Below are positions 10,071 to 18,752 of a DNA stretch of 20,265 nt, piece by piece. Positions within the stretch are counted from its first letter, which is position 1. Every line of letters starts with the position of its first letter. The translations under genes and the position numbers were made by a program. Source of the DNA: Spongospora subterranea (Eukaryota; Endomyxa; Phytomyxea; Plasmodiophorida; Plasmodiophoridae); the NCBI GenBank assembly GCA_900404475.1, contig OUQQ01000368.1:6259-26523 (forward strand). Direction: 5' to 3'. A model generated the notes under the pieces. That model saw only the letters and a list, made by a program, of their open reading frames with translations, was not told the DNA's origin and did no database searches.

Positions 10071-10600
10071 CTCGATAGTGACTGCTGATGACCAGCGCGG
10101 CTGTCTGGGTCGGAGTCCACTATCATCCCTGGCACACGCGTTTAACAGTGCTGTCGTCGCTCATCACGCCCCCCCAGTCCGTTTCGCAGTCCGAGTCAGC
10201 TCTTGAGGCACATGTGTGATGTGTGCCCACTGCCCACATTGGTCTCATGACCGTTGTGTCCATCTCCGGACTCCGTCACAGGAGGATCTTTTCTTGATCA
10301 CTGTTTGAGCGCTTTTTACAGTGAGAAGCCGCGCAGTAATCCGCAACTGCGTCATCCTGAAACAGTGACCAGTGCCGCGGCCTCCTCACAGTCAGGTGCT
10401 CAAAAGTGATAGTCAGTCACCCTCCGTCACGCGTCGTTGTCGGTGCGATTGGTTGAAGTAGTGACGTTACCACAAAAAGTCCGCCGGCCGGCCAGCCAGC
10501 CAACCCGACGATTTGGTTTCGCGTTCGGCTCATCAAGGCCACCGCGCCGGTTGCCGTCCTTTTCCTCGGTGGTTCAAAGGTAAGGACATCCCTTTGTATT
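10071..10600. promoter_or_regulatory. LeuA upstream region; possible + strand 5' exon
   Basis: Contains the LeuA promoter. GTGACGTTAC near 10460 resembles a CRE/ATF-type site and GATTGG near 10447 a CCAAT box. On the + strand AAAG|GTAAGG at 10580 is the best splice-donor match in the window, so a 5' exon of a + gene may end at 10579. I could not pair it with an acceptor. Confidence 0.35.
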
Positions 10601-11915
10601 GTCATGCGTGCGATCGACCAGGTCACCATTCTGCGACAAACCCTACGAAACGATGATGAACGATATGCCAGCGTGTCTGGTGTTGCCCCCGGAAAATGCT
10701 TGCTTTCAAGAAACTAGCAGGATGGGTCCGAATTGGAGTTGTTGCCATCTGAGTCTGTCGCATGTGTCCGATTAATCGCTTGATGTTATCGATAATGCAA
10801 CCGATCCAAACTCAAGATGTCAAGTATTGTAGATAAAACATGTGGCAACAGCATGTCTGAAATCGCATAATCCAGCTAAACTAGGATCCTCTACTTATTA
10901 CTTTAGAGAAATCTCGCAGCTTTCGTCTGGCGATGGTAATCTGTCAAATGAACCCGTCAAATGATCTTCGTTTCTTTCTTAAATTTTTTCATGGCGTTGT
11001 CTTTATGTGTTTACCTCTTTTCGACGATCTCTTTGGCATGTTCATTAGACAGTTAACCACGGCCAGACGGACAGCTGAAAAATTCCTTCAAAATACCAAA
11101 AACTGCAACGCGTTTGATATGACCCTGGCGAATGGCAAAACAGATCGTGAAGTTTGTCTCCACTGATATAAGCAGTGTACATCTACCGACAACAATTGAA
11201 CCAAGACTTAGGACAACCGCATTACTGAGCACCGCATACTAAAAACGAGTCGAAATACTCAACACAGGTCAACAACACAAGCCACGCCCAATCGACCGCC
11301 ATATCGATCAATATCAGGACTTGATCTATGACCGAAGACATCCACTGCAAATGGTAAAACAATTTATATATACCGATACGATAGATTGACCAGGTCAAGG
11401 TGCTGATTATGGAACAAATACCATCAACGTCTACCGGAATTGCACCAATGATGGATTAACCACCCCATTACAACCCGTTCGCACGAGACTCGAGAGCGGT
11501 GGGTTCCTGCAACGAACTCGATAATGCTATATTTGTGCGAGTCGTTTGGAGAATTCATTCACAAGAACCAGGTGTGTACTTTTTCATCACCTCTATGACA
11601 GTAGACTCAGCATTAGGCACTGAAAGCGGATCCAACATCGATATCGCGGCTGTGTCTGTTAGCGACGCTGGCCTTAAACCCGCTGAAACCCAATATCTAC
11701 GAAGACGTTCAAACAACACTAAATAGCCAACAGACCAATACAAACTTTTCATCAATACACACGGGCACCAGCCATAAGCGTTTTGTCAACAAAACACGGA
11801 CATCGCCAAAGAAGGTCACCAACGACGCCAAATCCGCGACGTTGTCCACTTTGGCGGGGAACCACGAGACGTCTTCCCGCGAACAGGCTAAATTGTACCA
11901 GCACTTGATGAATTA
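10601..11915. other. Poorly resolved region with weak + strand ORFs
   Basis: The clearest pieces are + frames 10933-11166 (NDLRFFLKFFHGVVFMCLPL, then a basic C-terminal half) and 11499-11726 (DNAIFVRVVWRIHSQEPGVY, then SNIDIAAVSVSDAG). A + peptide around 11410-11510 (NTINVYRNCTNDGLTTPLQP) may join the second through a frame change. I found no intron pairs and recognise no family. These may be exons of a gene starting near 10500, or relics. Confidence 0.3.
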
Positions 11916-12159
11916 TCATCGCTGATATGTGAGAACCCTCAGGCACGGATTGAATTTTGCGAAATCAATGGCCTTGATTGTCTCTGCTGCAAAATCAGGT
12001 TTCTTCAGAACAATCAGTGCAATTCATACCTTGAAGAGCCATGGCGCGCAGCAGTTTGTCACGCCAGACTTGGCGTAAAAATTTCGTACCGTCGGCATTG
12101 TCACAAACCGACAGGCAATGTGAGTTCTGCGGCAAAAAAAAATTTGATGCCAAAATCAT
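11916..12159 (-). CDS. Two-exon coding segment, unrecognised
   Basis: Exons 12159-12030 and 11986-11916 are separated by a 43-nt intron (12029-11987) with donor GTATGA and acceptor TTTTGCAG. Phases match (one base, then two). Reading from ATG 12159 the product is MILASNFFLPQNSHCLSVCD, then a basic helical stretch with FLRQVWRDKLLRAMALQ. The second exon is AETIKAIDFAKFNPCLRVLT plus three residues and TGA. A tract of nine T followed by GCCGCAG at about 12132 looks like another acceptor. In that case the coding part begins at NSHC and this is the 3' end of a longer gene whose upstream exon is the frame 12156-12410. No family recognised. Confidence 0.55.
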
Positions 12160-12410
12160 AGGAGGTTGTGCATTATTTCATTCAATTGTTCCTCAATTTC
12201 CTCTGGTAATGGTAAAGCTGGGGCTGCGTCTTCATCCAAAACCCCAGTTTTAGGGTCTGCATCTCGGCTCAGTTGTATAATCAATTGTATCTCAGATCGG
12301 TTACCTGATCGGGGTACAGGGGCTGGCGATTTACGTGTGTGGGCGGGTGTCGAGAGCAGGTTCTGCCAACAGATGTTCATCAAGTCTGTGTGGTTAAATT
12401 TGGCGCTCAT
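12156..12410 (-). CDS. Small acidic-tailed ORF or upstream exon, 84 aa
   Basis: Frame from ATG 12410 (context ACGATGAGC) to TGA 12156, 84 residues. The N-terminal half is MSAKFNHTDLMNICWQNLLS, the middle is basic and Pro-rich, and the C-terminal part is acidic (DEDAAPALPLPEEIEEQLNE), ending in HNLL. The composition looks real. Its TGA overlaps the ATG of the next segment in the form ATGA. A 42-nt GTAACC..GAG intron (in frame) could also be removed inside it. It is either a complete small protein or an exon of the gene continuing to 11916. Confidence 0.45.
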   Translation of the reverse strand: MSAKFNHTDLMNICWQNLLSTPAHTRKSPAPVPRSGNRSEIQLIIQLSRDADPKTGVLDEDAAPALPLPEEIEEQLNEIMHNLL

Positions 12411-12695
12411 CGTACCAAAATTTCGAGACTGTTATAGATCTCGTCCAAAATGTAGGGAATTCGTTGGACGTCTGGGCAATGGTTGCGGTGGTCACACAAC
12501 GACAACATTAATTGTCCCACTGCAATAGCAAAAATGGTTTGCGGCGGCGCATCAAGGAGAGCAAACGTCTACGTCTTCCAAAAGTCCAGCATCGCGATCA
12601 CAGAGCTGCTGGAGCAGCAGAGCAAACAGCTTGCGGTCCAATACCCGTTTCGCAGCAGGAGCACGGGCCAGCGATGCGGACGATGTCTGTACCTG

Positions 12696-12867
12696 TCAAA
12701 TTGCAGCATTACCCAGCAGGCCAAGCGAGTCAACGTAAACTGAAACCTTCGGGAGCGATGTCGATAACATCCAGGAAAAGATGACCAGTGCGGATCTGTT
12801 TACCAATATTCTGAGTAGTGGAATAGAATAGTAATAGCTGTTGAACTGTTTGAGCTGATCAGTGAAC
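12696..12867 (-). CDS. Coding-like exon with hydrophobic run
   Basis: After an acceptor-like TTATCCTTCAG the minus frame 12867-12696 gives FTDQLKQFNSYYYSIPLLRI, then LVNRSALVIFSWMLSTSLPK, then VSVYVDSLGLLGNAAI and TGA. The same frame reopens after that TGA with further protein-like sequence (AAKRVLDRKLFALLLQQLCD). It is probably an internal exon of the gene that begins at 13606, but I could not place the donor that links them (the gap is 12868-12944). Confidence 0.4.
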
Positions 12868-12944
12868 CTGAAGGATAAACCGATTCAGTATCAAAACTCG
12901 TTTTTGCCAAGGTGCAAGTCAAATTGCGTGAGATCGTCGCCAAT

Positions 12945-13606
12945 TTAATCGATGACGCCAACTCGAGGACATCGTGGAACAAACATGGACTGGAACTTTT
13001 CAAGACCCAAAGGCGAATTATTCAATGACGCGGCTAATGCCATTTTTATTGATTTTTGCTCAAAAGAGGCAACGATCACACGATGAAGAGGCTCACTACT
13101 CATTGGGATGCAGTTCATTGCCATTGTATTGCCCCTGAGAGTATCTTCATCAGACAATCTGTAATAGTGGTGGTTCACGATCAATACCGAGCATCGATTT
13201 CCGTTTTGGGGAATTGGTTCTTGGTCCTCCTGTGAGTAAAGCACAATCGCAGCTATCAGAACAACATCATCCATCACTCGATTTGACGGTGAACTGACCT
13301 CGGATGTCTTCAGATTTTCGATGTCTGGAACCGGATCGGAACAGGTTGTGGCTATGAGCTGAACATCACAGAGATGATACGATGAACAAAACCCAATCAT
13401 ACGTCTCTCGAATAATATACCTGATTGAATGCGAGAAGAAATTCATTCTGAGCCTTATTGTCCAGCCCTAGAATTGTCAAGAATTTCTGTATCAGGACAT
13501 CATCGCCAGCACATAGGATCAAAAACGCATCCGGTTTCGCTTTTGGCATAGTTGGGAACATTGCCGCTTCCTGTTGACGATGGACCAATGAACAAACTTT
13601 CACCAT
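12945..13606 (-). CDS. Unrecognised spliced gene, two exons seen (199 aa)
   Basis: Exon 1 is 13606-13421 (62 codons from ATG). The intron 13420-13359 is 62 nt, donor GTATAT, acceptor TGATGTTCAG, phase 0 on both sides. Exon 2 is 13358-12945, ending TAA. The product has 199 residues: a basic start (MVKVCSLVHRQQEAAM), an amphipathic block (DVLIQKFLTILGLDNKAQNE), an acidic loop (PVPDIENLKTSEVSSPSNRV), a hydrophobic strand (DDVVLIAAIVLYSQEDQEP), and a mixed end (HRVIVASFEQKSIKMALAAS). It may continue through the exon at 12867-12696 if a donor precedes the TAA. No family recognised. It lies 201 bp downstream of the next gene on the same strand. Confidence 0.6.
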
Positions 13607-13807
13607 CTACTCTGTTGGCAAAAGTTGAATATTTTTCAAAATTCTCAACAGAGGGTTCACTCAGATATATAGTCAAATGAGGTTTGGCAAGTGAGTATCA
13701 TGGTGATGGTGATCGGGACCGAACCCATTGATTGGCCGTTCTCAGTACTATACCTCTGGGGTTAGCTGACCGTAGGGCTTGGAATATATCGTCGCGTAAT
13801 TCTGAAT

Positions 13808-14084
13808 TCAGTTGACAGATGTCAGATAAATTAACCCTATCCCGATCAATGGTCCGACCAAAATCTGCTCGGCCGATATTCCAGTCATCATCTGGGAGAG
13901 CCATGAATAAAAGGTCTCATCAGGGACACCGTCCGTGTTCGCTTCCGGATCCTCGTACGCCTGAGATGTTAACGATCGTGAAATAGCTGAACCACCATCG
14001 GCATAAACCGACAGTTACCTTCACCGAAGATGAGAAAGCCAGCAAAGCCATAGCGGCGACGATCAAGAGGGTCGAAGAATTCAT
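13808..14084 (-). CDS. 72-aa secreted or membrane microprotein, two exons
   Basis: Exon 1 (14084-14019, 22 codons) encodes exactly a signal peptide: MNSSTLLIVAAMALLAFSSS, then VK. A 58-nt intron (14018-13961, GTAACT..CATCTCAG, phase 0) follows. Exon 2 (13960-13808) gives AYEDPEANTDGVPDETFYSW, a short amphipathic stretch, then a hydrophobic tail EQILVGPLIGIGLIYLTSVN and TGA. The mature protein would be about 50 residues: an acidic outer part and one C-terminal membrane segment. Open frames overlapping it in the other phase are shadows. The frame reopens after the TGA (NYATIYSKPYGQLTPE), so a longer spliced form is possible. No family recognised. It probably acts in the secretory pathway or at the cell surface. 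Confidence 0.7.
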
Positions 14085-14248
14085 CGGCGTTGATCGAACG
14101 GAATCGATTGAAATATGAAACGAGTTAGGGACGTGACCCAGAGGTGGATGACCGTTCGCTGTAGCGCCATGGACGTTTATGTATTTATGTTTCATGGTCG
14201 CAACTCGGCTTGACGGTATTGACTGCCCTCAGATATAGTTTGACCAAA
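14085..14248. promoter_or_regulatory. 5' flank of the 72-aa protein gene
   Basis: On the minus strand this should be its promoter and 5' UTR. No firm motif. Confidence 0.3.
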
Positions 14249-14272
14249 CTTGTGGGGGAACTTGTGGGGGAA
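14249..14272. repeat. 12-bp perfect tandem duplication
   Basis: CTTGTGGGGGAA is repeated exactly twice. As four codons per unit it does not break a frame; in the + frame it encodes LVGE twice. Confidence 0.9.
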
Positions 14273-14707
14273 ACTGGATCAATGATATCGTGGTGTATTG
14301 TAGTGCTGAAATCGAAATATGAGGGACCTAATAAGGGGAACCTGTTTGTGGAAATCGGAACAATGGACACTCAGTACCTTATCGTACATAACGTTCGGGA
14401 GAACGTTGATGGCGGCAAGAGAGAGATGTGTGAACCTGATCCGCGCTACGACCGTTGGCGGTTTCTCGCTGGCTCCCTGTTCCGCGTCCACAGTTGCTTG
14501 ATAATCTCAATGAAGCTGCTAGTATTCGTTCACCTTGCGAATGATTCTGTACAGGTCCCTGATCACGATTCCGTATGTCAAAATCCCACGAGCAGAAGGA
14601 TAAATGAAATCGACAGCTGCATCGGGTCAATGATGAACTCTAAAGCGCCACAAACACGTACATCAACAAAAAAAAAGTCGCATTCAGCTTGGTCCTCAGA
14701 GGCGTAG
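14273..14707. other. Coding-like block, strand unresolved
   Basis: On + a frame with ATG 14281 stays open to TAG 14707 (YEGPNKGNLFVEIGTMDTQY, then DPRYDRWRFLAGSLFRVHSC). On -, two overlapping frames read well with G/C-rich third positions: SFIEIIKQLWTRNREPARNR near 14490-14430 and FTHLSLAAINVLPNVMYDK near 14430-14372. The second is followed by a plausible 72-nt GTACTG..TTTCAG intron. I cannot decide between them. Confidence 0.3.
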
Positions 14708-15012
14708 GCCGCTTTCTAAACTCTTAAGATTCCATTTGAAGAAACCACTCGTATCTGTACCAGCACTCGGCCATTCTAACCCGACAGCGCCATGCATCGC
14801 GATGGGTGCCGTTCTCTCACAGCCTGACCAATGGGTCTGCCGTCTGATCTATCCTCACCAGACAATGATATAAACTGCATGAATGGCCATCACCAACCAC
14901 GTTTTGGGGTTGTTGCGGTTCTTGATCCTTTTACGTGTGTGCCACTTATAGTATGAAATGTGCCGAACCCGACTCTTGACAATCGCAAAAAGCCCAAGCC
15001 CATGAACTACTA
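14708..15012. other. Intergenic, no gene seen
   Basis: No supported coding frame, repeat or RNA gene. Confidence 0.4.
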
Positions 15013-15264
15013 CTACTGAAAATCGTGAGCACCAGCGTGTCGTGACTGATTTTGTCTATTGGACAACTCGCTCATAAATTGACAAGGACAACACAGAAAC
15101 GGCACATTTTTGTCGAGAACGGCAAGTGGCACCAGAGAAGCGGCGCCATTCTGTTGATGGGTGTGGTGATCCCCCCGTATTTCAACTAATGCAACATTCG
15201 CCAACCCCCGTATTTCAACTAATGCAATATTCGCCAATACATCGACTTTGATGATCCACAGCAA
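15013..15264 (-). CDS. Coding-like ORF with an 11-residue duplication
   Basis: Minus frame of up to 83 codons ending TAG 15013. It begins upstream of LWIIKVDV, then has LANIALVEIRG followed directly by LANVALVEIRG, then DHHTHQQNGAASLVPLAVLD and a Cys pair (FLCCPCQF), then a basic end. There is no good ATG at the 5' end (an in-frame TTG at 15264), so it would be a 3' exon or a relic. The intact frame through an in-frame duplication is the main argument for coding. Confidence 0.35.
   Translation of the reverse strand: MLWIIKVDVLANIALVEIRGLANVALVEIRGDHHTHQQNGAASLVPLAVLDKNVPFLCCPCQFMSELSNRQNQSRHAGAHDFQ
15172..15237. repeat. 33-bp tandem duplication
   Basis: Copies 15172-15204 and 15205-15237 differ at one base (CAACATTC versus CAATATTC). 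The unit is exactly 11 codons and keeps the minus frame. Confidence 0.95.
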
Positions 15265-15288
15265 TGATTTCGCCCCTCCATTTGGAAA

Positions 15289-15495
15289 ATGGAATGGCCT
15301 TCATTGCCCATTGAATTCCTCTTGGGATTGTATCCATCAAACATTCAGAACTGGATTACAATTCACAAACATTACCGACGACTGATTTTCATCTGGGTGA
15401 AAAATGGTGTTCCTGTGTCTAAGAGTGATCGGCTATCAGAAAACAATCCTCGACCACTCTATTTTGATGATGGACTGACATTCGACACCCAATAA
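15289..15495 (+). CDS. Hypothetical 68-aa ORF or first exon
   Basis: ATG 15289 to TAA 15495. The peptide opens MEWPSLPIEFLLGLYPSNIQ and continues with a basic, aromatic stretch (HKHYRRLIFIWVKNG), then an acidic end (FDDGLTFDTQ). The start SLPIEFLLGLYP is loosely F-box-like, but this is a weak impression. A complete small protein or the first exon of a gene. Confidence 0.4.
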   Translation: MEWPSLPIEFLLGLYPSNIQNWITIHKHYRRLIFIWVKNGVPVSKSDRLSENNPRPLYFDDGLTFDTQ

Positions 15496-15742
15496 GGAGC
15501 CTCTTCAATAATAGACAGTACCTCGTTGACCGTATGAACAAATTCACTTGGACTCACCCCCCTCTAACCGCATTTGTGCAAGAGTTAGAATTGGTAGAAT
15601 GATCCAGTGTCAGGTGAATGCTCCAAAAAGGAAAGATGGGCAATGAAACGGGATTCTCGGGTCCCACATTCTCGACCATTTTCAACAATGGAGATCATGA
15701 AATGAAATTTCAGACTCTACTTTGTTAGCTGAAACTGAATAT
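15496..15742. other. Intergenic, no gene seen
   Basis: Between convergent coding regions. Nothing recognised. Confidence 0.4.
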
Positions 15743-16469
15743 TCAGAAACTCTCAAAGGGGTTATTCAACCATAGTAAAACGCGAATGTTCAACTGAATA
15801 TCATAGTGATGATGAACACGACCGAAAACCCAATTGGACGTCTCTGGGCTTATCTCATAATCACCCTGATATACAGACCCAAACGGCTCTCCTGCGCCTT
15901 GAGCCACGCCCTGGCGCCAAATTGACCCAGAGGTCCTGCCGATCGAGGTGACACCCTGATACGCCAATCCCAGCATTGCCATTGCTGTGGAGATCTGACC
16001 CTGGGCGGTGACAGCAAACGGTTCGCCAGAATGTGATCGCGGCGGTTCAGGCGACATCATCGCTTTCTGGCGATGGCCATTGGCCAACAGTGTCTAAGAA
16101 CACGGTCGTTCCACGCCGGCGAAGAACGAAATCATGGCGACCTTTACATCGACGACGGGGCTGTTGGCGCAAATTGGATTGATTTCGATGTCTTCATCAG
16201 ATGTATCTGAGAGTAGTTAGCAAAGAAGATCGCCCCAATTCATCGACACGGACGGCTGTCAATGCTATTTGGGTGATGGTCCTTCCAAATGAACGACACC
16301 AATCTCGGTCACCCAAACTGAGTACAATCCGTTATCTCTTAGGAATTGCTTGACCGAAAATAGGTCAATCAAACGACCTGATTTCAGGACAATTATCGGT
16401 GGTCGTGTGCGAAGGAAATGCAGTACCTATGTAGGATTTGTCAGAAGTCGTTTTGGCGGAGCGTTTCAT
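15743..16469 (-). CDS. Unrecognised four-exon gene, 178 aa
   Basis: Exons: 16469-16427, 16377-16300, 16206-16115, 16066-15743. Introns are 49, 93 and 48 nt, all GT..AG, and all phases agree. The second has a textbook branch site and acceptor (TTTGCTAACTACTCTCAG). Spliced, the frame runs from ATG to TGA without a stop, although the unspliced exon flanks hit TAG or TGA in every case. The product starts MKRSAKTTSDKSYIGRLIDL, then FSVKQFLRDNGLYSVWVTEI, then an acidic turn (DTSDEDIEINP), then a hydrophobic stretch (VVDVKVAMISFFAG). The C-terminal half is rich in Gly, Gln and Ser (AQGQISTAMAMLGLAYQGVT, then GSIWRQGVAQGAGEPFGSVY). A 71-nt GTGATT..TTCAG intron could replace the last part. No family recognised. 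Confidence 0.65.
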
Positions 16470-16709
16470 CCCGATGAGAAAAAAAAATGGTGAATCTGCC
16501 GTTTAGACACTATTGATTGTAGGTGAGTCTATAGTTAGAGAATCAGCAACAGGTATTGTTTTTGGCTGCTGGCGGGTTGGCTGGTTGTGGAAGTCAATCA
16601 ACAGGCACAAGTGAGGATAGGGAAATCAAGATGAATGAGACATGCAATCGACGAAGTTGTGCTCGGATTCCAGAGCGCCGACAGAGGATCATCAGGGAAT
16701 TCACAATAG
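16470..16709. other. Intergenic between divergent genes
   Basis: Should hold the 5' flank of the four-exon minus gene and of the + coding blocks that follow. No firm promoter motif. Confidence 0.35.
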
Positions 16710-18704
16710 ACACACAGAGTATCAGAGCGACAAACACCAGGTGGTGAGACGGTCCTTAACTACAGCAAGAAGAATGAAAAAGCCAAGCGCGATTGGGCCA
16801 GATATGAGAAAGGAACGATGCTGCAGGGCATCTCACCAGACACATCACGCCCAATGCACTTTTTCGATCGCGCAACAGACATCCAAAGGCGTTGAAATTT
16901 CGACAAGTGTGGCCTTACTCGACAGGCGTGTTTTGGGGCGTAATTCGCCCCTCAAATGAACGCTTGCTCAAAGGAACTGCGTTGGCAAAGTTTCCGACAA
17001 TAATTGCTGCCTGGTTTCAGATAATGGGATCCAGAAATGGTTGATCGTCATCGGGCGATTGAATCCTGATCGACGCAAACGCCGACCGGAAAGAGCTACA
17101 CCAAGTCTATGCTGTTTCGTGGATTTGACAAAAGGGTTTGTCATTACGACGTCCTTGGTCGGATGGAAATATCTGCCGTTCAAACCACTCGCTTAGAGAG
17201 CAGATGACGTTTCGGCGGAGGGCCCCGAACCAATCATCAATCACATGGCTGTCAAGATTCTGTCAATCGCAGCGTGAGATATCCCGTTCTGTGATAATGT
17301 TGGACAAGCTCATGGTCTAACAAGCGGTGATTTGATTGACGCTCTGCAGAATCGTGGTCTGCAAACCGTCGTCCAGCGAGGGGGTTCCGGTCTGAAAACG
17401 GGGAATGACCCCAAATCCAACGACGGCCAAACATTCTGAAAGCGATTGTTGGACTTCACAGGAACAAAGCCGGTTTCTTCGCCTAAATTCACAACCAATC
17501 CGGATCATCGTCTACCAGCCTGGAATCGCAATCAATGTCTCGAAACCAATCGATTCTCGTCATCGGACGTGTCAAAATCAGACCATGACGTTGATGAAGC
17601 CCACTCTGATTACCTTCGTCTCAACCGTCTCCGGCGCCAGGATTCTTCCTATGCAATGGGGATCATTGCCTGAAGGTTTGTCAGTCAAACGAGCGTCGCG
17701 ACGGGTTTGCCAAATTCTGATCCAATTGTGTCCCGACAACTGCAGGACAAGTTGAGAAGGACCCGCGAAACCTCTGTTGCACTGTCGTGTATCAGATCGC
17801 GACATCACCTTGGAGGGGCAGTTCACAAACACTTTCTTGTAGATCAGGTTTGAATGCTTTCCCGAATCCAAAGCGCAAGAGGAACAATCAAATGGCAAAG
17901 TCATTGAGAACTTCCAGTACGGCATCTGCATGAGCGATCGTTAACCGAACGAGAACTAGCCCACGTTTAGAATATGATCCCCCCATGAGATTCAGGCGCT
18001 TGTCATTGTCTTCATCACATTTGCTCTCAGGGATATTGGTAAAATTGAATACCACGTGATAAGGCCAGATCAAGACTTCTCGAGCCGAGTCAGCAGAAAA
18101 CTCGAAAGACCCCCAGATTCTCAGCAATGGGGCCGAGGTTTGGGCGTTCCGGGAAAAACGTTGGACTTGGAACGGATTTTTTCCAAAGGCGCATTTGCAG
18201 GTCAATCTGCACAAGGCCATGCGAAGGCAAATGTCGATGGAGGTCAAACCATCCAGCTTCTGCACCATGATCCAACCACTCTCTGAGGCCTATACTACCA
18301 CATTCTGGGACAGCGAGGCCGACCAGGAAAACGATGTCGCTAATGAGAAGCACTCATCGCTCTGAAAATGCACGAGCGGCGTTCCGCTACACGTTTGGAA
18401 AACGAATGATGAAAAAACAGCGACGCGCCGATGATTAAGCACCTGAAAACAATGAATGACAATGATGGAAGAGGCCCGTCGGCTCCAAGCGGCAGCGGAC
18501 ACCAAGATCGAAGACGTGGATTTCATGACAAACCAGCCCGACCGCTGTTATGCCGCCACCGTGGAGTTCATGATGCAGGATCCGACCACGATGGCACGAT
18601 ATAAGGTCATGGACATACAGAATCCAACAGCACCGTTCATGCCGAGCCGTGCCCCCTCCCATCCTCTAACGTGTCAGGAACAACTGGCCAAAGCACCCAT
18701 ATGA
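16710..18704 (+). CDS. Chain of + strand coding blocks, probably one unresolved gene
   Basis: Several + segments with normal codon use lie in changing frames: 16710-16892 (NYSKKNEKAKRDWARYEKGT, then RPMHFFDRATDIQRR); about 16885-17041 (KFRQVWPYSTGVFWGVIRPS, then LAKFPTIIAAWFQIM); 17441-17673 (KSDHDVDEAHSDYLRLNRLR); 17848-17939 (EEQSNGKVIENFQYGICMSD); 18063-18362, 100 codons without an early ATG (SNGAEVWAFREKRWTWNGFF, then HKAMRRQMSMEVKPSSF); and 18456-18704 (MEEARRLQAAADTKIEDVDF, then ATVEFMMQDPTTMARYKVMD). A hydrophobic piece near 17996-18040 (ALVIVFITFALRDI) could be a membrane helix. I could not join all blocks with phase-matched introns. The break near 16885 looks like a frameshift, so decay or a base error is possible. 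It ends 48 bp before the convergent peroxiredoxin gene. No family recognised. Confidence 0.4.
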
Positions 18705-18752
18705 GCCAAAATACTGGCGAAATTGTTTACTTTGCCACGTTCATCAAGCTTA

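Noticed and set aside
13698..13904. 68-codon minus frame starting MALPDDDWNIGR.
   Set aside because: It overlaps exon 2 of the signal-peptide protein in another frame, and the spliced reading has better support.
16094..16115. A 21-nt ultra-short intron (GTGGAA..TTCTTAG) in the four-exon gene.
   Set aside because: The same donor with the next acceptor gives a 48-nt intron of normal size that also keeps the frame.
16556..16747. Bacterial-type lipoprotein signal (LAAGGLAGC) on the + strand.
   Set aside because: It starts at a TTG and the setting is eukaryotic; an overlapping + frame codes better.
17888..18268. 126-codon minus frame opposite the + coding blocks.
   Set aside because: The + strand frames in the same place have better codon use (17848-17939 and 18063-18362).
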